A stretch of DNA of 64,000 nucleotides, taken from contig NZ_CP017641.1 in the NCBI RefSeq assembly GCF_001983935.1, positions 2,170,001-2,234,000 on the forward strand, given 5' to 3'. This stretch comes from Fuerstiella marisgermanici. GTDB lineage: Bacteria > Planctomycetota > Planctomycetia > Planctomycetales > Planctomycetaceae. Below the pieces are notes generated by a model. The model searched no databases. It was not told the DNA's origin and worked only from the letters and a program-made list of their open reading frames with translations. Made by a program: the position numbers and the translations under genes. Positions 16,573-23,608 of the stretch are shown one piece after another. Position 1 is the stretch's first letter. Every line of letters starts with the position of its first letter.

Positions 16573-17955
16573 CTAACAGTATTCGCTGACGCCATCGGCA
16601 GAAATCACTAACAGCCGGCTGGTAAGCGGGTGGTGCATCGCCTGAAAGTCGTAAGCCACCTGCCGTTGAATTTCTCCAATCAGCTTCGGGTGGTTCAGCG
16701 AGATCGCCACAAAGAAATCGCGGTTCGGAACGCCGACCACAAGTTCGGCTCCCAAAACCTGACGCAGCCGACCGTGCAGTTCGCCGCCCAGAAGTCTGAC
16801 GGTGTTGTAGGCGTGCGGCGTAACGGGGACCAGCATCCTTGGATCGTCGTCTTCGCCAACAAGAGTCACTTCCAGCGGGTGGTCTTCTGCAAACCGCGCC
16901 AGATTATCCATCGCCAGTGATTGCAGATCTTCGGCGGTGACGTCCCATGTCTTCAACATGGCCTTGTGGACAAAGCGATACGTGTCGTCTTCGTCCACCA
17001 CGAACATGATGCTTAAACCTGCCACCCAGGGAACTCGCACAAATTCCTGCAACGATGATTCCGCTTCGGATTCCGGATACAGCATCGGCATGATGCGGTC
17101 GGCCACGGCGTCCAGAGCAGGCATCAACTGTTCCGGCCCCCATTCCTGAAGCCTCACAACGGTGGTAATGCCGGGCAGCACAATCTGCTTCAGGCGATCG
17201 GGTGCCTGAAGGTAAGAACGGTAGAAGTTCGTCAGATGAATTTCTGATTCGTTGATGCGTATGCCAAAGTTGCCAGCCGGAGTGACTTCCAACAGAGGGA
17301 AGTGTTTACGAGCCAGGCCAACAACCTCGCGGCGGAATAACTCCGGTGGGCGAGCCAATTCTTCGGCAAAGCAAATTGACGACAGCACGTGGTTGCAGAC
17401 GTTCACCGTTTCGACGTCCAGTGCGCGTCCCTGTTGTGACTGCAGACTGGCCACCATGATAATTTGCTGGTACTCAATCACCCACAATCGCCATTCGTAG
17501 CTGTTTCGCTTTTGAAACAACCGGCGCCACCATGAACCATTGGCTTTGATGGACTGTCCGGTCCACGACCGATTGGTCGCATCGATCGGAAGGGAACCGG
17601 CGGAGCTGCTTTTGATCACTCTGGGAAACAAAGTCGCCGGGCTAAACGACGCGGCGTCTGTGTTGGGCTGATCTTCTTCTACCCACGCGGCGTACAGGGT
17701 GAGCGACCATGGCAGCGATGCCGCATCAACCGCGTTCTTTTTTGATCCAAGCGGTGCGGTAGACTCATCCTGATCTCGGGCGGGGCCTGCGTCTGTGGTT
17801 GCAGCAGACGCCATGCGCGGCGTGATTTCGAAAAACGCTTCGGTCTGCTGCAGGTTCAGCATCGCGGGCACCTGCAACGTGAACCAATTCGCGGGCCCTC
17901 GAAATTCCGAGAAACCGCTCATAGGATCAGGAGGCGAATCAGATTCCTCAGACAT
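16573..17955 (-). CDS. DUF1444-like (YtpQ) protein
   Basis: About 460 residues from the ATG at 17955 (MSEESDSPPD), rejecting an Arg-rich upstream extension that looks non-coding. No signal peptide. The N-terminal half (PANWFTLQVPAMLNLQQTEAFFEITP..) resembles lipoprotein LpqN-type or PsbP-like stress folds. The C-terminal half (from about residue 215) carries VVGLARKHFPLLEV, IVLPGITTVV, LRQVLGAELVVGVPNRDFFV and HPLTSRLLVISADG, which resemble the DUF1444/YtpQ family, of unknown function. It starts the minus-strand run with the kinase-like gene and faces fae across about 394 bp. Confidence 0.6.
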   Translation of the reverse strand: MSEESDSPPDPMSGFSEFRGPANWFTLQVPAMLNLQQTEAFFEITPRMASAATTDAGPARDQDESTAPLGSKKNAVDAASLPWSLTLYAAWVEEDQPNTDAASFSPATLFPRVIKSSSAGSLPIDATNRSWTGQSIKANGSWWRRLFQKRNSYEWRLWVIEYQQIIMVASLQSQQGRALDVETVNVCNHVLSSICFAEELARPPELFRREVVGLARKHFPLLEVTPAGNFGIRINESEIHLTNFYRSYLQAPDRLKQIVLPGITTVVRLQEWGPEQLMPALDAVADRIMPMLYPESEAESSLQEFVRVPWVAGLSIMFVVDEDDTYRFVHKAMLKTWDVTAEDLQSLAMDNLARFAEDHPLEVTLVGEDDDPRMLVPVTPHAYNTVRLLGGELHGRLRQVLGAELVVGVPNRDFFVAISLNHPKLIGEIQRQVAYDFQAMHHPLTSRLLVISADGVSEYC

Positions 17956-18349
17956 AGCAGATTCAAAGCGACGTAAATGGAAAAGGACTTGAGATAGTGT
18001 AGGGACGTCGACAAGCAGGATGAAGTCAGAATCTGAAAGCGAGGTTCGAACGGTTCGGTGCTGCGAAGAACGCGCCAGATTCTTCGCTTGTGAAATTGCC
18101 CGCAGCGTGCTTTTCCTGCCCAATCGACCCTCTTCACGCTCCCGCCTGCTCACTCGCCGCTTTTCCCGCCTCGTCGCTTGAAGAATGAGGAAAAAAACGC
18201 GATGCTTCGCGGTTGGCCGGGGCCACAAAGCGGAGCTTTTCCTTCGATTTGTCGTCGTTCCGCCGTTTCTGAAAGTACGACCGTGGTTGAGACGCGTTGT
18301 CTGTAGCCCGAATTTCGTGTGTCGGTTTTGAATTAAGAAGGCAATTTTG
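17956..18349. promoter_or_regulatory. Divergent intergenic region, fae/DUF1444
   Basis: About 394 bp between divergently transcribed genes must hold both promoters. The only clear element is AAGAAGG at 18335-18341, the ribosome-binding site for fae. No operator palindrome or -35/-10 pair could be assigned with confidence. Confidence 0.45.
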
Positions 18350-18844
18350 ATGTCAATGTACGTTGGTGAATCGCTTGTTGGTGAAGGAAACGAAGTCGCT
18401 CATATCGACCTGCTGATCGGCGACAAAAGTGGACCTGTCGGATCAGCGTTCGCAAACGCTCTGGCCGACCAGAAAATGGGGCACAGCAACCTTCTGGCTG
18501 GTACGCCAAACCTTGCCGTAAAGCCATCCACCGTGATGATCACGAAAGTGACGATCAAAGGTGCCAAGCAGGCTGTGCAGATGTTCGGCCCAGCTCAAAA
18601 AGCCGTTGCCAATGCCGTCGCTGACTGCGTTAAGTCTGGCGCGATTCCTAAAGATCAGGCCGATAACCTGTGCATCGTTTGCGGCGTTTTCATTCACTGG
18701 GATGCGTCTGACGACAAAAAGATCTACGAATACAACTACGAAGCCACAAAGCAGGCGATCGAACGAGCCATGAAGAACGAGCCATCAATCGACGATGTCC
18801 TCGCTCAACGAGACACTGCTGATCACCCCTTCTACGCAGGCTAG
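18350..18844 (+). CDS. fae: Formaldehyde-activating enzyme
   Basis: A 164-residue cytosolic enzyme that condenses formaldehyde with tetrahydromethanopterin. The ATG at 18350 follows AAGAAGG by 8 nt. Recognisable family features are YVGESLVGEGNEVAHIDLLIGDKSGPVG (start; His of the active site), FANALADQKMGHSNLLA, KP.TVMITKVTIKGAKQAVQMFGPAQKAVANAVADCV and VFIHWDA. Length is typical for a stand-alone Fae without the Hps fusion. It shows that this bacterium has an H4MPT-linked C1 route. In planctomycetes the route is thought to serve formaldehyde detoxification or oxidation; no methanol dehydrogenase is in the window. A strong hairpin lies 129 bp downstream. Confidence 0.96.
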   Translation: MSMYVGESLVGEGNEVAHIDLLIGDKSGPVGSAFANALADQKMGHSNLLAGTPNLAVKPSTVMITKVTIKGAKQAVQMFGPAQKAVANAVADCVKSGAIPKDQADNLCIVCGVFIHWDASDDKKIYEYNYEATKQAIERAMKNEPSIDDVLAQRDTADHPFYAG

Positions 18845-19270
18845 CCGGGATGCCCCGGCGGGCGATTGGCGTGGCAGGCGTGTGACGGTTGGAAAACCGT
18901 TGCGCCGGCGGTGCTCACGTTGTTCGCTGGCGGTGGTGTGACGTTCGAAACGTCGAAGCAATTGCACGATTAGAAGCCCGGCTTCTCAAACAAGCCGGGC
19001 TTCTTCGTGCGCCGGGATGCCCCGGCGGGCGGTTGGCGTGGCAGGCGGGTGACGGTTGGAAGACTGAAGCGCCGGCGGTGCTCACGTTGTTCGCTGGCGG
19101 TGTTGTGACGTTCGAAACGTCGAAGCAATTACACGATCAGGAGCCCGGCTTCTCAAACAAGCCGGGCTTCTTCGTGCGCCGGGATGCCCCGGCGGGCGGT
19201 TGGCGTGGCAGGCGGGTGACGGTCGAAGACAGTTGCGCCGGCGGTGCTCACGTTGTTCGCTGGAGGTGTT
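18844..19270. repeat. 167-bp tandem repeat, 2.5 copies
   Basis: Unit 1 spans 18844-19010, unit 2 spans 19011-19177, and a partial unit 3 runs from 19178 to about 19270. Each begins GCCGGGATGCCCCGGCGGGC and is about 90% identical to the next. Units 1 and 2 end in a GAAGCCCGGCTT/AAGCCGGGCTTC hairpin; unit 3 stops before it. It fills the whole fae-to-dipeptidase interval. A diverged relative lies at 55147-55239. Confidence 0.9.
18973..19003. terminator. Terminator-like hairpin after fae
   Basis: Perfect 12-bp arms GAAGCCCGGCTT and AAGCCGGGCTTC with a 7-nt loop are followed by TTCGTGC. A near copy is at 19141-19170. Placed between convergent genes, both could terminate transcription in either direction. 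Confidence 0.65.
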
Positions 19271-19291
19271 GATCAAGTTCGCCAAACTGGA

Positions 19292-20407
19292 CTATTCGCG
19301 AACCGCCTCGGCTGCCCTGAGAACTCGCATGACGTTGGTTCCCATCAGCTTGTGAATGTCGGCCGCTGAATGACCGCGGTTGAGTAGTTCCTGAGTAATC
19401 AGCGGGTACGTGGAGACGTCTTCCAGTTGATCAGGCAACCTGGGCACACCGTCGAAGTCGGAACCGATGCCGACGTGGTCGATACCTGCGACATTGATGA
19501 TGTGTTCGATGTGGTCAACAACGTCGTGAATGCTGCCGGGATGAGTGTCGTCTTTTTCGAGTTGCTTTGTGGGGATCACAAACTTCGAATAGAAATTCAC
19601 CATCACCACTCCACCGTTGTCCGGCATCATTTTCAGGATGTCGTCCGGCACGTTGCGAGGGTGTTTATTGAGAGCTCGAGCAGAAGAATGTGAAAAGATC
19701 ACGGGCGCTTTGGTGACGGCCAGTGATTTCCTCATGCATTCGGCCGACACGTGAGACAGATCGATCAGCATGCCAACGCGATTCATTTCTGCGATGACCG
19801 CTTCGCCGAATTCAGACAGTCCGCCGCAGCGAGGTTCGTCGGTCGCGGAGTCGGCCCATTCCAGCGACTTGGAATGCGTGAGCGTCATATATCGGCAGCC
19901 ACGATCGTATAGCCGCTTGATATTGTCCAGCGAATTTTCGATAGAGTAGCCGCCTTCGATCCCCATCATGCTGGCGATTTTTCCGGACTTCACAATGCGT
20001 TCGACATCGTCCGGTGTTGACGCCATTTCGAAGACGTCCGAATAGCGTTTGACCATGTTTTCGACGAGGTCGATTTGCTGGGTGGTTTGCAGCAGTGCTG
20101 TGCCAGCTTTGTCCGTTTCGGCGGGCACATACACCGACCAAAACTGAGCCTTCACGCCGCCTTTGCGAAGACGGTCGATGTCTGTGTGTAGCTTGGGCTG
20201 AGCTTTGCGGATGTCGAAGACATCAAACGAGGAACTCCCGATTTCCCTCATCTGCCACGGCAAATCGTTGTGCCCGTCAAACAGCATGCCGGCGGAATGC
20301 ACTTCGCGACCATGTTCCGTCAGGACTACCGGCGAACGCTGCTTGTCTTCTGCAAAGACAGTCGTCGCCAACAACGGCAGCATCAGAAACAAAGGAGATC
20401 GCAACAT
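19292..20407 (-). CDS. Membrane dipeptidase (peptidase M19)
   Basis: A 371-residue exported zinc dipeptidase. The signal peptide MLRSPLFLMLPLLATTVFA is cleaved before EDK. Metal and active-site motifs of the renal dipeptidase family are present: FDGHNDLPW (His-x-Asp), MGIEGGYSIENSL (bridging Glu), LIDLSHVSAECM (His), PVIFSHSSARALNKHPRN (His, Arg) and HVGIGSDFDGV (Asp). Members cleave dipeptides, including D-amino-acid ones, in the periplasm. It is transcribed alone and is convergent with fae across the 167-bp repeats. Confidence 0.93.
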   Translation of the reverse strand: MLRSPLFLMLPLLATTVFAEDKQRSPVVLTEHGREVHSAGMLFDGHNDLPWQMREIGSSSFDVFDIRKAQPKLHTDIDRLRKGGVKAQFWSVYVPAETDKAGTALLQTTQQIDLVENMVKRYSDVFEMASTPDDVERIVKSGKIASMMGIEGGYSIENSLDNIKRLYDRGCRYMTLTHSKSLEWADSATDEPRCGGLSEFGEAVIAEMNRVGMLIDLSHVSAECMRKSLAVTKAPVIFSHSSARALNKHPRNVPDDILKMMPDNGGVVMVNFYSKFVIPTKQLEKDDTHPGSIHDVVDHIEHIINVAGIDHVGIGSDFDGVPRLPDQLEDVSTYPLITQELLNRGHSAADIHKLMGTNVMRVLRAAEAVRE

Positions 20408-20483
20408 GGGAACATCCAGAATGGGGATGAGGATTTAAGTTTAAGAAGCGTCGCCGTCAGACGAAGATGCAGCCTCGCTCCGG

Positions 20484-22550
20484 TTACTCTTGCTCAGTCG
20501 CTTCTTCGCCTGCGTTCTCTTCCAGGTCCTGCCCCTCCGTTGCATCCTCGTCAGCTTCATTGCTGTCGGCTGCGGCGTCTCCGGCCGACGGCAGATCACC
20601 AAGTCGACTGGGGTAGTCGGGCACGTCTGAAGGCAGATAGTCGTGAGTCAGCCAGCGGACCAGCAGGTTCAGGTCTTCGTCCGTGAGTTGCTGCGGTGGA
20701 TAAGCCGGCATTTCATTCTTTGCACCGTAGTGGCGAGGCGCTCCGGGGTTGCGAATGAAGTCGGTCAACCATTTGGCCGAACCATATTTCGCCATCGTGG
20801 GATAGCCATCAGCGTCATCATCAGAGACGGCCACGAAGTCTTCACCAATCGTTGTGTGGCAATCGGCGCACGACGTGCCTTCCAGGTCTCCGGCCCATGC
20901 GCCTTCAGTAGCGACAGCTCGACCTTTCGCGGCCAATTGTTCATTGGCTGCGAGGGCATTCACCCATTCTTCTCGCTCTTTGACATCGGCCGGTATGTAG
21001 CCGGGATTCGCTTCCGAATAGAGGAACTCCACCAGCGCGTCCAGGTTTTCGGAGTTCTCGTCCGACAGCAGCGATTCCGGATAGCCCGACCAGTCGGCCA
21101 TTTCAGATTCGTCCGGATTCAGATACGTGACGTCTTCGCCAGCTTCTTCCTTCGCCTTCGCGTCCTTGAACCAGCCCGCATTTTTCAGCGGTGACAGATG
21201 AGCCGCATAGTCGACTACAATGGAACGCATCCATTCGCGACTGCCGAAGTTACCGAGATCAGACGCCGTCGGTGGTGCAACTTTTTTCTTTTCTGTAACC
21301 AGCATGCCACGGCCATCGTGACCGTTGTAGCGATGGCAACTGGAACAATGCTTCGCGAACAGTCGCGGCCCCTGAGTAAACGGATCGCGCCGCAGCATCC
21401 CGACCGCTCCATCCACAGGAATGCGGTCCGGTCCCGATGCGAGTTCCACCGCTCGCCCGCCATCTCGGTGAGCTTCGGCTAGAGCCGCCTGGTGGTCGAT
21501 GTCGTTTCTGTCTTCGATGAACGCCATGGCAGTGAGGACCACGATTGCCGCGCCGAGTAGCCAGATGAACGCTTTATTCAGTGTATGTCCGAACTCACCC
21601 AAAAACTTGTGCGTGAGCGGCATCAATGCGATCACGCCCATGATCACACCGGGCAACACGATGGCTCCCCAGACAAGGCCGATGGATTCCACCGCGTGAA
21701 ATCGCAGAAAGCGAAACAGAAACAGGAAGTACCATTCCGGGCGAGCCGCGTCGAACTTCACCGCCGCGTCAGCGGGCGCGCTAAGTTCAGCTCCTTTGAA
21801 GATGGCAAACAGTAGTACAACAGCCAGAACAGCGAGGCACGCAATGGCGTCCTTCAAAACCTGATCAGGCCAAAACGAAGTTTCGGGTGCGTGGTTTTCG
21901 TCGTGGACGGTGAGGCCGTGCCGACGGAAGCAGTAAATGTGCAACGCCAGAAACGCCACCAGCAGCGCGGGAAGTATTCCTGCATGCATGGCGAAAAAGC
22001 GAGTCAGCGTCATGTGCCCGTATTGATTGCCGCCCTGAGCCAGCGTTTGCACTTCGGCTCCCGCCACCGGCGTGAGACTCATAATATTGGTCGTCACCTG
22101 AGTCGCATAGTAGCCCTTCTGGTCCCACGGCAGCAGGTACCCGGTCAGTGACAGACCGAGCACGATCATCATCAGTACCATGCCAAGCCAGAAATTGATT
22201 TCTCGCGGCGCCTTGTACGCTCCGTCGATGATCACCTGCACCAGGTGAATGGCCATCAGCACGACCATCGCCTGAGCCGCAAAGTGATGCACGCCGCGGA
22301 TGAGATAGCCCAGCGTCATTTCGTTTTGAATGTAATAAACACTTTCCCAGGCGGTGCGAGTGCTGGGGCTATACGCCGACCACAGCATGAATCCGGTAAT
22401 CACCTGCAGAACGAATGTGAAGACCAGCGTACTGCCCCAGACGTATCGCCAGCGAGCCCCGCCGGGCACTCGTTCGTACAAAGCTTCGTGCATCAAAGAC
22501 TTGTAGCCGGTACGGTTATCAAGCCATGCCATCAGAGCGTTCATTGCCAT
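20484..22550 (-). CDS. Cytochrome b/b6 fused to two c-type heme segments
   Basis: A 688-residue membrane subunit of a bc-type quinol oxidoreductase. Residues about 1-360 are cytochrome b/b6: heme-b His residues in RGVHHFAAQAMVVLMAIHL and FFAMHAGILPALLVAFLALH, the SLTGYLLPWDQKGYYAT loop and the Qo-site RPEWYFLFLF. The C-terminal part carries two CxxCH motifs, CSSCH at about 402 and CADCH at about 561, in cytochrome-c-like domains. The last 40 residues are very acidic. It follows the Rieske gene by 63 bp; there is no separate cytochrome c1 gene, so the fused hemes probably replace it. Confidence 0.93.
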   Translation of the reverse strand: MAMNALMAWLDNRTGYKSLMHEALYERVPGGARWRYVWGSTLVFTFVLQVITGFMLWSAYSPSTRTAWESVYYIQNEMTLGYLIRGVHHFAAQAMVVLMAIHLVQVIIDGAYKAPREINFWLGMVLMMIVLGLSLTGYLLPWDQKGYYATQVTTNIMSLTPVAGAEVQTLAQGGNQYGHMTLTRFFAMHAGILPALLVAFLALHIYCFRRHGLTVHDENHAPETSFWPDQVLKDAIACLAVLAVVLLFAIFKGAELSAPADAAVKFDAARPEWYFLFLFRFLRFHAVESIGLVWGAIVLPGVIMGVIALMPLTHKFLGEFGHTLNKAFIWLLGAAIVVLTAMAFIEDRNDIDHQAALAEAHRDGGRAVELASGPDRIPVDGAVGMLRRDPFTQGPRLFAKHCSSCHRYNGHDGRGMLVTEKKKVAPPTASDLGNFGSREWMRSIVVDYAAHLSPLKNAGWFKDAKAKEEAGEDVTYLNPDESEMADWSGYPESLLSDENSENLDALVEFLYSEANPGYIPADVKEREEWVNALAANEQLAAKGRAVATEGAWAGDLEGTSCADCHTTIGEDFVAVSDDDADGYPTMAKYGSAKWLTDFIRNPGAPRHYGAKNEMPAYPPQQLTDEDLNLLVRWLTHDYLPSDVPDYPSRLGDLPSAGDAAADSNEADEDATEGQDLEENAGEEATEQE

Positions 22551-22613
22551 TCAATCCAGTATGTCGTCGCCAGTGGGCTGAAAGTGTGGTGGTTCAAACT
22601 GCGTCGTCGCGTG

Positions 22614-23252
22614 CTAAACAGGAATCTTCTGTTCTGTCGCACCGCGAAAGTTCTGAAACTTCAGCCAAAGTTCCTTGCCGTCTTTGCCAGGCTCGCCGTC
22701 TGTTGCCGTGATGATTTCCAGTTCGTCCATGTTGCGTGGAGGAACTTCGTTTGTCTTCGTGCCGTCAAGGTCGAAGGAGCTTGTGTGACACGGGCAGAAA
22801 AAGTCGTCGTCGCTGCGGCGGTAATTCACAGAGCAGCCCAGGTGTGGGCAGATCGAATTGAACGCGATCACGGAACCGTCCGGCTGTTTCCGTAGCCAGA
22901 CACTGCCAACAGGAACGTCTTTGAACCGATTCCAGGCATCATCGAGCGTCGACTTCACCGTGACGGCAACCGGCGTACCGTCGTCTGGTAGCGAATCTGT
23001 GGTAGCGTCGAGCTTGATGAAACCGTCCAGTGCACCGCCGCCTGCCGCTCCGCCAGACTTTTTCCGTCGCAGAATGGGATCGAGGTAGAAGGCGCCCGCC
23101 AGAAACGACGGTATGGCCACGATTACGAAGCTTAAAAAGCCAGTCAAGACACTCACCAATGCGTTGCGGCGAGATTCCGAGCCTGACGACAGCTCGGCGT
23201 CTGAGGGCGTTTCTGCAGGCGCAGAAGTATCGGGGCTGTTTGTATCGCCCAT
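22614..23252 (-). CDS. qcrA: Rieske iron-sulfur protein
   Basis: A 212-residue subunit of the bc-type complex. An Asp/Ser/Glu-rich cytoplasmic N-terminus precedes one membrane segment at about 30-56 (VLTGFLSFVIVAIPSFLAGAFY), which may be Tat-like and uncleaved although only RR is seen. The 2Fe-2S ligands are in CPHLGC (about 135-140) and CPCH (153-156), the standard pattern. It is first gene of the pair with the cytochrome b-c fusion. It passes electrons from quinol to the fused c hemes. Confidence 0.93.
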   Translation of the reverse strand: MGDTNSPDTSAPAETPSDAELSSGSESRRNALVSVLTGFLSFVIVAIPSFLAGAFYLDPILRRKKSGGAAGGGALDGFIKLDATTDSLPDDGTPVAVTVKSTLDDAWNRFKDVPVGSVWLRKQPDGSVIAFNSICPHLGCSVNYRRSDDDFFCPCHTSSFDLDGTKTNEVPPRNMDELEIITATDGEPGKDGKELWLKFQNFRGATEQKIPV

Positions 23253-23608
23253 GGTTTAGTTCTCTGAGCTTTAGGTAGGATTGAACGAACCAGTTGGTCG
23301 TCGCAAAACCGCTTCTGTAAACAGTTGGCTTAACATTCAGGATTGTGAACGGGATCGCAATTGCGACTGACTTGTCGCCAGCGATTGACCTTGCGGCACG
23401 CTCACAGCTGATGTTTTCGCGTCTGTTCCGTTAGGTAGGAATTGTTGACTGGTTCAGGAGGGAGTCTAATTGGAACCGACGAGGCAGCAAATCACAAGCC
23501 AGTAAATCTTTGCCTGGCTGCAACAACCGCCTTGCGTAACGAAGACAGCATGAAATAATTAACAACCTTTAGGCGAGCAAACACGGAACAGTGGACAGGA
23601 AACCGGGA
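23253..23608. other. Divergent gap, qcrA/PSD1
   Basis: About 356 bp between divergent genes. No RNA gene or repeat seen; promoters for both directions must be here. A purine-rich ACAGGAAACC before the ATG at 23609 is the likely ribosome-binding site. Confidence 0.4.

Noticed and set aside
17956-18228. N-terminal extension of the DUF1444-like protein
   Set aside because: It is Arg-rich with no domain and covers most of the divergent promoter region; the ATG at 17955 is better.
18844-19270. CRISPR array
   Set aside because: The units are 167 bp and adjacent with no unique spacers, and no cas genes are present.
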